A DNA stretch of 64,000 bases from DATJFQ01 sp035495555 (lineage in GTDB: Bacteria > Acidobacteriota > Vicinamibacteria > Vicinamibacterales > 2-12-FULL-66-21). Each line of letters begins with the position of its first letter. The first letter of the stretch is position 1. Made by a program: the position numbers and the translations under genes. Of the stretch, positions 15,728-24,042 are shown piece after piece. The notes beneath the pieces were generated by a model. It was not told the DNA's origin. It made no database searches and saw only the letters and a list, made by a program, of their open reading frames with translations. The DNA lies in the NCBI GenBank assembly GCA_035495555.1, contig DATJFQ010000060.1:9074-73073 (forward strand), written 5' to 3'.

Positions 15728-17173
15728 CTGCCGCTCACTCGACACACGAAGATCGTCGCCACAGTCGGACCCGCCAGCTCGCCGCCGCCGATCATCGACG
15801 CGCTCATACGCGCAGGCGTCGATGTCGTCCGCCTGAACTTCTCGCACGGCACCCACGAGTCCCACGCAGCCGTTTACGCGACCGTGCGCGAGGCTGCCGC
15901 GCGCGCGGGACGCCACGTGGCCGTCCTGCAGGATCTCAGCGGTCCGAAGATCCGCACCGGCGCGCTCGAGCGCGGGGAACCCGTGCAGCTCCACGACGGG
16001 GACTCCGTGCGGGTTGCGGCGGGCAACGGCGCCGGCACCTCGCGGCGGATCTTTACCGCGTATTCCGCAATCGTCGCTTCCGCGCGACCTTCCGATCGCC
16101 TGCTGCTCGACGACGGGAAGATCGAGCTGCAGGTCACAGGCCTCGACGATGGGGAATTGGTCACGACCGTCGTCAACGGCGGCGAACTCGGTGAGCACAA
16201 GGGCATCAATGCTCCCGGCGTCGAACTGCCATCGGGAGCGCTGACCGAGAAGGATGCGACCGACCTCCAGTTCGGGCTCGGGCTCGGTGTTGATTTCGTC
16301 GCGCTCTCGTTCGTACAGACGCCGGACGACATCGCGGCGGCGAGAAGGATTCTGGCACGATCGGGCGCAGACATTCCCATCGTGGCCAAGATCGAGCGGC
16401 CTCAGGCGATCGCGAGGCTCGACGAGATTCTCGCCTCCGCCGATGCGGTGATGGTGGCTCGCGGCGATCTCGGCCTCGAATGCCCGCTCGAAGAGATCCC
16501 GCGGGTGCAGAAAACGATCATCGCGGCGGCGCGCGCGCGCGGCCGGCCCGTGATCCTCGCCACCCAGGTATTCGAATCGATGCGCATCGAGCCGCGCCCG
16601 ACGCGCGCCGAGGTCAGCGATGCCGCGACGGCAGTCGATCAGGGGGCCGACGCGATCATGCTCGCGGGTGAAACCGCGGCTGGGGCGTACCCCGTCCGCG
16701 CAGTCGAGACCCTCGCCGCCGTGATCCTGGACGCAGAGACCGTGGCCCCATCGATTTTCGGCGGTCCCGGCGCACCGCAACGGACAGCGGCGATTGGGGT
16801 CGCCGAATCGCTGCTCGGCAGCCGCCACGGTGTGGCGATGTGCGAGGCAGCGGTCACGCTGGCCTCGAGCGGCCAGGCGAACGCCATCGTCGCCCTCACG
16901 CGTGAAGGTCGCACGGCGCAACTGCTGTCCACCTTCAGACCGCGACCGGCGGTGCTCGCAATCACCGAGAGCGCCGTCGTCGCGCGGCGCCTCGCCCTCT
17001 CGTGGGGTGTGACCCCCGTTGTCGCCCACGGGTCGACGTTGTCCGCGTTCGAAGCGACGCTTCACGACTCGTGCGGTGTGCCCGCGGGTGCGACTGTCGT
17101 ATTCATCAGTCTCAGCCCGGATCTCACGCGCGAGGACGCAAATTTCCTGAACGTGCAGCGGATTCGCCCGTGA
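15728..17173 (+). CDS. pyk: Pyruvate kinase, apparent CTG start
   Basis: Converts phosphoenolpyruvate and ADP to pyruvate and ATP. The frame gives LPLTRHTKIVATVGPASS, then LNFSHG and the catalytic block with KIERPQAI and MVARGDLG, followed by ETAAGAYP and a C-terminal regulatory domain. The total of 481 residues is the family norm. No ATG, GTG or TTG precedes the essential TKIVATVGP; the in-frame region opens only at 15707. CTG at 15728 has a GCGAGG seven bases upstream. The first ordinary start, a GTG at 15884, would delete the first strand and the NFSHG motif. Its stop overlaps the next start (GTGA). Confidence 0.9.
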   Translation: MPLTRHTKIVATVGPASSPPPIIDALIRAGVDVVRLNFSHGTHESHAAVYATVREAAARAGRHVAVLQDLSGPKIRTGALERGEPVQLHDGDSVRVAAGNGAGTSRRIFTAYSAIVASARPSDRLLLDDGKIELQVTGLDDGELVTTVVNGGELGEHKGINAPGVELPSGALTEKDATDLQFGLGLGVDFVALSFVQTPDDIAAARRILARSGADIPIVAKIERPQAIARLDEILASADAVMVARGDLGLECPLEEIPRVQKTIIAAARARGRPVILATQVFESMRIEPRPTRAEVSDAATAVDQGADAIMLAGETAAGAYPVRAVETLAAVILDAETVAPSIFGGPGAPQRTAAIGVAESLLGSRHGVAMCEAAVTLASSGQANAIVALTREGRTAQLLSTFRPRPAVLAITESAVVARRLALSWGVTPVVAHGSTLSAFEATLHDSCGVPAGATVVFISLSPDLTREDANFLNVQRIRP

Positions 17174-18609
17174 CCACTGCCGAACGCGACACACCGTTCA
17201 TCAGGGCGATGGGCCTCACCGACGTCGTCCTCATGAACGTCGTCGCGATTGTCGGCATGCGATGGATCGCCAGAGGCGCGCGGGCCGGTCCCGCATCGGT
17301 GACGTTGTGGGTGCTGGCGTGGATCGCATTCTGCGTCCCTCTGGCGGCGGCCGTCGCGGAACTCTCGAGCCGGTATCCCGAGCAAGGGGGCGTGTACGTC
17401 TGGGTGCGGCGCGCATTTGGCGGCGGCCACGGATTCATCTGCGGCTGGTGCCTGTGGGTGAACAACCTGTTCTACTTTCCTTCAGTGCTGCTGTTCGGCG
17501 CGGCCAATTTCGCGGCCATGGGCGGCGCGCGGTGGCAGGGATTGGGCGCAAGCCGCTTGTTCGTCGTGCTTTTCGTGCTGCTTGGAATCTGGATCGCGGC
17601 ACTCGTCAGCATCATCGGGTTACGGACCGGGAAGTGGCTGCAGAACGCGGGTACGGCCGGCGTGTGGATACCGGCCGCGCTCCTGATTGGGTGCGGGGCG
17701 ATCGCGGCCTTTCGCTACGGTTCGGCGACGCCGTTCACCGCGTCGACGATGATGCCTCAGGGCGAGCTGCTCGACACTGTCGGCCTCTGGTCGGCGATGT
17801 GCTTTGCGTTCTCGGGATTCGAGATCACGTCGTTCATCGGTCAGGAGGTTCGCCGCGCCGAGCGGACGATCCCGCTCGGCATCCTGATCGCGGGCATCGC
17901 GACGACGGTCATTTACATTGCGGGATCCGCATCGGTGCTCGCGGCGGTGCCGTTTCAGTCGCTGAAGGAGCTGAGCGGCATTACCGATGCCGTGCAGCTC
18001 GTGACCGGGCGCGTGGGCATCACCGGCCTCGGCGCGCTCACCGGAGCCCTTCTCGCGTTGAACGCTCTCGCCGGCACCGCCTCCTGGACGGCTGGCGCAG
18101 CACGAGTGCCTTTTGCCGCCGGCGTCGATTCCGCGCTTCCGCCTGCGTTCGCGCGATTGCATCCAAGGTTTCGCACGCCTCACGTGGCGCTCATCGTGCA
18201 GTCGTTCGCGGCGTCCTTGATCTTCATCGCCAGCCTCTTCGTCGCGGGACGCAATACGTCGGTTCAGGACGCGTACGACATCCTCGTGAACCTCACCATC
18301 CTGATCTACTTCGTCCCGTACTTGTATCTGTTTGCCGCGCTCGTGCGACTTCGGCGCGAGCCGCTCCCGTTATCAGGCGGCCCGCTGCTGGTCCCGGGCG
18401 GTCGCGCCGGTATGTGGGCGGTCGCCGTCGTCGGTTTCGGCGCGACCATGACGGCCATCGCATTGACATTCGTGCCGCCGCCCGGTTCAAACGTCGCGGT
18501 GTACGAAGCGAACCTGATCGTTCAGGGTGCCGCGATGCTGGGGCTCGGCGCGTTTCTTTATTGGCTGAGCCGCAGGCGGCAGCGTCCGGCGTGTACACTG
18601 CACGAATGA
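17170..18609 (+). CDS. APC-family amino acid permease
   Basis: A 479-residue polytopic protein with about twelve membrane segments. The ELSSRYPEQGGVYVWVRRAFG loop after helix II is the APC/glutamate-GABA antiporter-type signature. Substrate cannot be named. It starts with GTG overlapping the pyruvate kinase stop and ends overlapping the VIT1 gene, so the three genes form a coupled unit despite unrelated roles. Confidence 0.86.
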   Translation: MTTAERDTPFIRAMGLTDVVLMNVVAIVGMRWIARGARAGPASVTLWVLAWIAFCVPLAAAVAELSSRYPEQGGVYVWVRRAFGGGHGFICGWCLWVNNLFYFPSVLLFGAANFAAMGGARWQGLGASRLFVVLFVLLGIWIAALVSIIGLRTGKWLQNAGTAGVWIPAALLIGCGAIAAFRYGSATPFTASTMMPQGELLDTVGLWSAMCFAFSGFEITSFIGQEVRRAERTIPLGILIAGIATTVIYIAGSASVLAAVPFQSLKELSGITDAVQLVTGRVGITGLGALTGALLALNALAGTASWTAGAARVPFAAGVDSALPPAFARLHPRFRTPHVALIVQSFAASLIFIASLFVAGRNTSVQDAYDILVNLTILIYFVPYLYLFAALVRLRREPLPLSGGPLLVPGGRAGMWAVAVVGFGATMTAIALTFVPPPGSNVAVYEANLIVQGAAMLGLGAFLYWLSRRRQRPACTLHE

Positions 18610-19724
18610 CCGCGGAGGCTCCGCCCCCTGCTGACGAGTCGTGGGATCATCACTACGCCGACGAACGCGACGCCGCGTGGCTGTATCGCGAGTTGGCGAA
18701 GGTGGACTCAGTCGAGGAGCGGCGTGATCTCTTCGCCAGGCTGGCCGTTGTCGAGGACCAGCACGTCGCGCGCTGGGAGGAACTCTTCGCCGCCGCGGGC
18801 CGCCCGCTGCCCCGCTACTCGACGTCGACGCGGACCAGAGTGCTGGCCTGGGTGGCGCGCACCTTCGGCCCTTCGAGCGTGCTGCCGCTGATCCTCGCGG
18901 AAGAAGGTCGCGAGGTCCAGGCGTACCTCGGGCTCGCTCGACAGTCATCTCACCATCAGACGCACAAGGCCGCCGTCGATATCGCGTCGGATTCCGCCGT
19001 TCATGCGCGCGAGCTGTCGGAAGTCATGGGGCGGGAAGGGGAGCCGTGGCACGTCGGCGGCGCCGGCGGCATGCTCCGCAGCATCGTGTACGGCTTCAAC
19101 GACGGCCTGACTGCGAATTTCGGCCTCGTCGCAGGCGTGCTCGGCGCCGACGTCCCGTCTCATATCGTCATCATCAGCGGCATCGCGGGGTGCGCATCGG
19201 ATGCGCTGTCGATGGGGTCGAGCGGTTACCTCGCGGCGAAGAGCGAAGCCGAGGTGCAGGCCCACCAGATCGAGATGGAACGCCGCGAGATGCGGCTGAT
19301 GCCGGATCTGGAAGAGCAGGAGCTGGTCATTATCTACGAGGCGAAGGGGCTCACGCCGGAGCGCGCCCGGGAGACCGCGAAGGCCATGATGGCCGATCCG
19401 GCGCGCGCACTCGAAACACAAGTTCGGGAAGAACTGAACATCCATCCCGCGGAGCTCGAGCCTTTGAAGGACGGCCTCGTGACGGGCATCGCCACCTTTG
19501 TGGGCGCCTTCATTCCCATCGCGCCGTTTCTGATCATGGACCACGCGAGGGCCGTGTGGGTGTCGCTCGCGATCAGCATGCTCGCGCACTTCGCGATCGG
19601 GGCCGCGCGCAGCATTTTCACGGGTCGCGGGATCTGGGCCAGCGGCCGCGACATGTTTCTGGTCGGGTTCGGCGTTGCCGCGGTGGGCTATGGGATTGGA
19701 GAGCTGATTACGCGGGCTCTCTGA
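18606..19724 (+). CDS. Ferritin-like/VIT1 fusion, iron or manganese transporter (MbfA-type)
   Basis: A 372-residue fusion. Residues ~15-140 are a ferritin-like four-helix domain with carboxylate/His metal ligands (VVEDQHVARWEELF, ILAEEGREVQAYLG). Residues ~155-372 are a VIT1/CCC1-type transporter with FNDGLTANFGLVAGVLGA and the SDALSMGSSGYLAAKSEAE region. Related Er-VIT1 proteins (MbfA) export iron across the inner membrane, with the ferritin domain sensing or delivering metal. ATGA overlap with the permease. The only downstream feature is a repeat tract. Confidence 0.88.
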   Translation: MTAEAPPPADESWDHHYADERDAAWLYRELAKVDSVEERRDLFARLAVVEDQHVARWEELFAAAGRPLPRYSTSTRTRVLAWVARTFGPSSVLPLILAEEGREVQAYLGLARQSSHHQTHKAAVDIASDSAVHARELSEVMGREGEPWHVGGAGGMLRSIVYGFNDGLTANFGLVAGVLGADVPSHIVIISGIAGCASDALSMGSSGYLAAKSEAEVQAHQIEMERREMRLMPDLEEQELVIIYEAKGLTPERARETAKAMMADPARALETQVREELNIHPAELEPLKDGLVTGIATFVGAFIPIAPFLIMDHARAVWVSLAISMLAHFAIGAARSIFTGRGIWASGRDMFLVGFGVAAVGYGIGELITRAL

Positions 19725-19728
19725 GAGG

Positions 19729-19993
19729 TTTCTCGGGTTCTGGGGTGCTCGGGTTCTCGGGTTGGGTTCTGGGTTCGCGGGTTAGGTTCTGGGTTCGCGA
19801 GTTGGTCTAGGTTCTCGGGTTGGTTCTGGGTTCTCGGTGTGGGTTCTGGGTTCTCGCATTGGTTCTGGGTTCTCGAGTGGTTCATGGTTCTCAGCCTGAT
19901 TATGGCGCTGAGTTCTCGGTCGTTTCTCGTTTGGGAGAACGCGAGAACCGAGAACCTAACGCGAGAACCCGTGAACCGGAGAACCCTAAAACC
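19729..19993. repeat. Long degenerate inverted tract of GGTTCT / AGAACC heptads
   Basis: Fills the 275-bp gap between convergent genes. The left arm (to ~19892) is about eighteen GGTTCT-type words, partly in 7-base and partly in 19-20-base units (GGTTCTGGGTTCTCG recurring). The right arm (19935-19993) has the complement, GAGAACC words. The arms could pair into a long imperfect hairpin. No open reading frame of note lies here. Confidence 0.75.
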
Positions 19994-19999
19994 CGAAAT

Positions 20000-20458
20000 T
20001 CAGGGCTTGTCTCTGAGCGTCTGCACGTAGCTGACGATCTTCCAGACATCTTCCTTCGACAGGCTCTCCTTGAACGCCGGCATCTTCGGCTTGGCGCGGC
20101 CGTTCCACGCCTTGTAGAACACGACACCATCGGGGTTTCTCGCGGCACGACGCGCCTGCGTCAGGTCCATGTCTTCCTGGTGATCCGGATCGCCATCAGG
20201 GCCATCGCCCTTGCCGGACGGGCCGTGGCAGCGCTTGCAGTTCTTCTCGAACAACTGCTTGCCTTCGGTGACCGCCTGCTGGTTTCCCGCGAATGGATTC
20301 TTCTCGTCAGCGGCGTTGTCAGGGATCGTCCACCCGTTCGAGCGTCCAGGAGCCGCCGTTTGCGACCCGCTCTGTGCCTGCCCGGAGACGGGAACGGATG
20401 CTGCGAGCGCGCCGGCAAACACGAACGCCGCGGCGCCCAGACTGAGCCGTGTATACAT
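20000..20458 (-). CDS. Periplasmic c-type cytochrome
   Basis: A 152-residue protein with a signal peptide (hydrophobic to about residue 28) and one haem-binding CKRCH near residues 74-78. The distal Met is probably in AKPKMPAFKES, followed by LSKEDVWKIVSYVQTLR, the C-terminal helix of class I cytochromes. It should carry electrons in the periplasm; the partner is not encoded nearby. It is divergent from the LOG gene. Confidence 0.87.
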   Translation of the reverse strand: MYTRLSLGAAAFVFAGALAASVPVSGQAQSGSQTAAPGRSNGWTIPDNAADEKNPFAGNQQAVTEGKQLFEKNCKRCHGPSGKGDGPDGDPDHQEDMDLTQARRAARNPDGVVFYKAWNGRAKPKMPAFKESLSKEDVWKIVSYVQTLRDKP

Positions 20459-20483
20459 GTCTCGATGATACAGTTTTTGCGGT

Positions 20484-21338
20484 ATGGACGACCAGCCGCT
20501 GGCCTACTTCGACCCCGAGTTTCTCGAGAGTGATGACGCGCGGCCGATGCGCATCATCGCCGAGTATCTGGAGCCGCTGCGCCGGTTCCGCGAACAGAAC
20601 ATTCAGGACACGGTCGTGTTCTTCGGGTCCGCCCGGGTGCACAGCCGCATCGCGGCGCAGCGAGCCCTGAAGCGCCTGCGGTCGGGCAAGCACGGCAGCG
20701 ATTACTCCATGGCGCTGAAGCGCAGCCGCAAGGCCGTCGAGTGGTCGAAGTACTACGAGGATGCGCGTGACCTCGCGCACCGCCTGACGACGTGGAGCCT
20801 TTCACTCGACACGCCGCGTCACCGCTTCGTCGTGTGCTCCGGCGGGGGCCCCGGAATCATGGAAGCAGCCAATCGCGGTGCCCACGAGGCCGGAGGCAAA
20901 ACGATCGGCCTCAACATCCGCCTGCCGTTCGAACAGGGCGCGAACCGGTATATCACCGAAGGGCTGCACCTCGAATTCCACTACTTCTTCATGAGGAAGT
21001 TCTGGTTCGCGTACCTCGCGAAGGCGCTCGTGATCTTCCCTGGAGGGTTCGGCACGCTCGACGAAATGTTCGAAATTCTGACCCTCGCCCAGACGAACAA
21101 GCTCTCGAAGCAGCTCCTCGTGATCATTTACGGCCGTGAATACTGGAACGCAATCCTCGACCTCCTGCCGATGGCCGATTGGGGCGCCATCAGCCCGAGG
21201 GATCTCGATTTGCTCCAATGGGTGGACAGCCCCGCGCAGGCGTTCGACTGCCTGCGCGACCACCTGATGACGCATCACCTGGTGCCGGAGACGCCGCAGG
21301 AAACGCAGGCGCCGGGCATCGCGAAAACGAGAGGATAG
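20484..21338 (+). CDS. LOG family protein (nucleotide 5'-monophosphate nucleosidase-like)
   Basis: A 284-residue protein with the LOG/lysine-decarboxylase-like signature: CSGGGPGIMEAANRGA (about 117-132) and FPGGFGTLDEMFE (about 187-199). Proteins with both motifs hydrolyse N6-modified AMP (cytokinin-activating LOG) or other nucleotides. A ~110-residue N-terminal extension precedes the Rossmann core, as in the larger bacterial subgroup. The DinB-like gene follows after two bases. Confidence 0.85.
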   Translation: MDDQPLAYFDPEFLESDDARPMRIIAEYLEPLRRFREQNIQDTVVFFGSARVHSRIAAQRALKRLRSGKHGSDYSMALKRSRKAVEWSKYYEDARDLAHRLTTWSLSLDTPRHRFVVCSGGGPGIMEAANRGAHEAGGKTIGLNIRLPFEQGANRYITEGLHLEFHYFFMRKFWFAYLAKALVIFPGGFGTLDEMFEILTLAQTNKLSKQLLVIIYGREYWNAILDLLPMADWGAISPRDLDLLQWVDSPAQAFDCLRDHLMTHHLVPETPQETQAPGIAKTRG

Positions 21339-21340
21339 GT

Positions 21341-21808
21341 ATGGAACGGCAGGAACGCGATCAACTCATTGCGCAATATGCGGACGGCTATCGGATCGTG
21401 GCCGAAGCGCTCACCAAAATCACCCCGGAAGAACTCGACGCGAAGCCTGCGCCGAACAAATGGTCGGCGCGCGAGATCGTGCACCACCTGGCGGACAGCG
21501 AAACGACGGCAGCCATCCGGCTCCGCCGCTTGATAGCGGAGGACCGGCCGTCGATTCAGAGCTACGACCAGGAGGAGTTTGCGCGCCGGCTGCACTACGA
21601 CCGGCCCTACGAAGCGTCGCTCGAACTGTTCCGCGCCGTCCGCGCGAGCACGGTCGAGCTCATGGGGTGCTTCACCGAATCAGAGTGGCTGCGCGAGGGC
21701 ACCCACAATGAGGTCGGCCGCTACGGCGTCGATACGTGGCTGCGCATTTATGCCCAGCACGCGCATCGGCACGCGGAGCAGATCCGCACCGCGCGCGCAG
21801 CGCGCTAA
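21341..21808 (+). CDS. DinB-family protein
   Basis: A 155-residue four-helix protein of the DinB/DUF664 superfamily. Metal-ligand histidines are expected in IVHHLADSE (near 47) and in the AQHAHRHAEQI helix near the C-terminus. Members are metal-dependent transferases or of unknown function. AGAGGA lies just upstream of the ATG. The stop overlaps the stop of the convergent muramidase gene. Confidence 0.85.
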   Translation: MERQERDQLIAQYADGYRIVAEALTKITPEELDAKPAPNKWSAREIVHHLADSETTAAIRLRRLIAEDRPSIQSYDQEEFARRLHYDRPYEASLELFRAVRASTVELMGCFTESEWLREGTHNEVGRYGVDTWLRIYAQHAHRHAEQIRTARAAR

Positions 21809-22968
21809 TACAGCAGGAAGGGTTGCCGGAGGCGCGCGAACGCCTCCTCGTCTGCGGCCCATGACGCGCGGATCTCGTCGACGCTGCGGCCCTCGTCAAC
21901 CGACGTGCGGAGCACATCCGATCCATACAGGATGTCGATCGGCGGCTTGACGTGTTCGTACTCGTACGGCGGCTCGCGCCAGGCGAACTTGTCCGGCGCC
22001 TCATTGCGCATCGCGACCAGCACCTCGATCGACGCGCGGACCGGCTCGAAGGTGCGCCGGTCCGTGACGTGGATCTGGCAGCCGCCGCATCCGGCCTTCG
22101 CGTGCTTGTGGAACGTCGGTTCGAAGAACGCGGGGCGGAAGAACGCGCCCGGCAGCCGCAGCGCGTTCAGCGTGCTCGCGAGGCGTTCGCCATCCACCCA
22201 CGGCGCGCCGATCAGCTCGAACGGCCTCGTCGTGCCGCGGCCTTCCGACAGCAGCGTCCCCTCGAAGAGGACCGCGCCCGGGTAGACGATCGCCGTATCC
22301 AGCGTGGGGATGTTGGGCGACGGCATCACCCAGGGCAGCCCGGTCTCGTCGAAATACATCGACCGCTTCCACCCGTCCATTCGGACGACGTCGACCGCCG
22401 CGCCAAGCCCGAACACATCGTTGAACAGCCGCGCCAGCTCTCCGATCGTCATCCCGTGGCGCATCGGGATCGGGAACTGTCCGACGAATGACTCGTAGCC
22501 AGGTACCAGCGTCGCGCCTTCGATTTGATCGCCGCCGATCGGATTGGGCCGATCGCAGACGACGACACGGACCCCGTGGCGCCGGGCGGCGCGCAGGCAG
22601 TTCGCCATCGTGTAGATGTAGGTGTAAATGCGCGTGCCGACGTCCTGCAGATCGACGACGAGCACATCGACGTCGGCCAGCATCTCGCGCGTCGGTTCGC
22701 GCGTTTCGCTGTAGAGCGAGTACACCGGGAGCCGCCGGCGCGGGTCCTGGCCGTGCCCCGACTCGATCATGTTCTCCTGCACGTCGGAATTGAATCCGTG
22801 CTGCGGGCCGAAAATAGCCGCGAGCCGGCAATCCGCCGTCGCCAGACGATCGACGACGTGGCGGAACGCGCCGTCGATCGACGCGGGGTTGCAGACAATG
22901 CCGACCCGCTGGCCGGCGATGAGGCCCGCGTCGGGGCCGTCGATGAGGCGATCGATGCCGAGTTGCAC
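21805..22968 (-). CDS. namZ: DUF1343 protein, NamZ-type exo-beta-N-acetylmuramidase
   Basis: A 387-residue DUF1343 protein. Characteristic segments are GIVCNPASIDG, FGPQHGFNSDVQEN, the DVLVVDLQDVGTRIYTYIYT strand-turn and CDRPNPIGGDQIEG. Studied members (NamZ) release terminal N-acetylmuramic acid from peptidoglycan fragments for recycling. No signal peptide is seen, so a cytoplasmic role on imported fragments is likely here, unlike secreted homologues. The gene tail overlaps the DinB gene tail. Confidence 0.85.
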   Translation of the reverse strand: MQLGIDRLIDGPDAGLIAGQRVGIVCNPASIDGAFRHVVDRLATADCRLAAIFGPQHGFNSDVQENMIESGHGQDPRRRLPVYSLYSETREPTREMLADVDVLVVDLQDVGTRIYTYIYTMANCLRAARRHGVRVVVCDRPNPIGGDQIEGATLVPGYESFVGQFPIPMRHGMTIGELARLFNDVFGLGAAVDVVRMDGWKRSMYFDETGLPWVMPSPNIPTLDTAIVYPGAVLFEGTLLSEGRGTTRPFELIGAPWVDGERLASTLNALRLPGAFFRPAFFEPTFHKHAKAGCGGCQIHVTDRRTFEPVRASIEVLVAMRNEAPDKFAWREPPYEYEHVKPPIDILYGSDVLRTSVDEGRSVDEIRASWAADEEAFARLRQPFLLY

Positions 22969-22984
22969 GAGATGATTATAGAAC

Positions 22985-23515
22985 TCAGCGCTTGAGCCGC
23001 CTGGCGAGCGCCGCGGCCGTCATCGCATCGGCGAACGTGTTGAAGCGGAATCGCACCCCGTCGTCTGACGAGCGGATGAACAGAACATCGCGGTCGGTGG
23101 ACGCGACCTCCCGAACCGCATGCCACGCGACCGTCGTCAGCATCGCGCCGCCGACGAAGATCGCGCGTGCGGACGTCAGCAGCACGCGGCCGCTGGACGG
23201 CACCTGATCGTCGGGCAGCGAGGCCGGCGCGCTGAAGTGGCAGACGTCCGCGCCGACGACGCGGTGAGAGGTTTGAATCTGCGGGAGCTCTCCAGCCTTC
23301 AACGCGTCGGTCAACGCGAGCAGCCGGTCGAGCCCTTCGAGCATCTCCTGCTCGACTTCGACATCGGTATCCGCGAGCGAGGGATCGCTCGTCAGCATCG
23401 TGCGCAGCTCTCCGGCTGCCTGCCGATCGAGGGTTTCAACTGCCTGCGCCCATCGCGCGCGCCATACGTCAGCCGTGCCGGGCTGCTTTTTCCTGAACCA
23501 CCTGGTCAACACCAT
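22985..23515 (-). CDS. Hypothetical protein with PH-like C-terminal region
   Basis: A 176-residue soluble protein. The N-terminal half is helical and charged (VEVEQEMLEGLDRLLALTDA). The C-terminal half reads like a small beta-sandwich with a closing helix (GRVLLTSARAIFVGG, HAVREVASTDRDVLFIR, FADAMTAAALARRL), resembling bacterial PH-like domains. No name can be given. It lies upstream of namZ on the same strand and is divergent from the zinc-binding secreted protein. Confidence 0.7.
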   Translation of the reverse strand: MVLTRWFRKKQPGTADVWRARWAQAVETLDRQAAGELRTMLTSDPSLADTDVEVEQEMLEGLDRLLALTDALKAGELPQIQTSHRVVGADVCHFSAPASLPDDQVPSSGRVLLTSARAIFVGGAMLTTVAWHAVREVASTDRDVLFIRSSDDGVRFRFNTFADAMTAAALARRLKR

Positions 23516-23529
23516 CGGTCTAATAATTT

Positions 23530-23620
23530 AACTCCCAACTCCCACCTCCCGCCTCGCACCTCCCGCCTCCCGCCTCGCGCCTCGCGCCTCGCACCTCCCA
23601 CCTCCCACCTCGCGCCTCGC
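23530..23620. repeat. Thirteen-unit degenerate heptanucleotide array ([AG]CCTC[CG]C)
   Basis: Thirteen consecutive 7-base units without a single insertion or deletion: two AACTCCC followed by ACCTCCC, GCCTCGC, GCCTCCC and ACCTCGC variants, ending at 23620. Variation is confined to positions 1, 2 and 6 of the unit. It occupies almost all of the gap between two divergent genes, so it sits where promoters would be expected. Confidence 0.85.
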
Positions 23621-23634
23621 GCTATCATCAACCC

Positions 23635-24042
23635 ATGCGCACGTTCGTCGCGCTGATCGCTCTGCTGGCCTTCACGCCTCGCCTGCAGACGGAATACGTC
23701 CTCGTCAAGCCCGGTCAGAAGGTGTACCACCAGCCCTTCTGCGAACAGGTGGCAAACGCGAAAAACGTGGTGGCCATGACGCGCGCGCAGGCCGAATCGC
23801 GCGGCCTCACGCAGGATCCCGCGTGCGATCCCGCCACACACTCAGCCGGGGACAAGAAGAAGGCTGCGCCAGTCTACGTATACGTGCAGCCGGGCGGGAA
23901 GTACTATCATCGTGAGCATTGCAAGAAGGCGGGCGGGTCGCCCAAACGGGTGCTGCTCGATGAGGCGGCGAAGAAATACTGGCCGTGTCCGGTATGCAAA
24001 CCTCCGATCAGGAAGCGGGGGGATTCGGTTCCGCCGACTTGA
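23635..24042 (+). CDS. Secreted protein with two tandem Ada-like zinc-binding repeats
   Basis: A 135-residue protein with a short hydrophobic N-terminus (likely signal). It has two related modules: residues ~20-65 (KVYHQPFCEQV to QDPACDP) and ~79-126 (KYYHREHCKKA to WPCPVCKPP). Each carries the YH-x4-C plus C-x-P pattern of the small treble-clef seen in Ada metal-binding domains and in envelope proteins. The first copy has a degenerate second half. Its 3' end overlaps the kinase gene on the other strand by 35 bp. Role unknown. Confidence 0.75.
   Translation: MRTFVALIALLAFTPRLQTEYVLVKPGQKVYHQPFCEQVANAKNVVAMTRAQAESRGLTQDPACDPATHSAGDKKKAAPVYVYVQPGGKYYHREHCKKAGGSPKRVLLDEAAKKYWPCPVCKPPIRKRGDSVPPT

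Noticed and set aside
15365..17194. Long minus-strand open frame across pyruvate kinase
   Set aside because: It is antisense to a clear pyruvate kinase, has low-complexity Arg-rich composition and no domain signature; long shadow frames are expected in GC-rich DNA.
17262..18605. Plus-strand frame in the +1 register through the permease gene
   Set aside because: Only the part from 18606 onward is a real protein; the preceding part is Arg-rich and out of frame with the permease.
23530..23620. CRISPR array
   Set aside because: Units are 7 bases with no spacers, and no cas genes are present.
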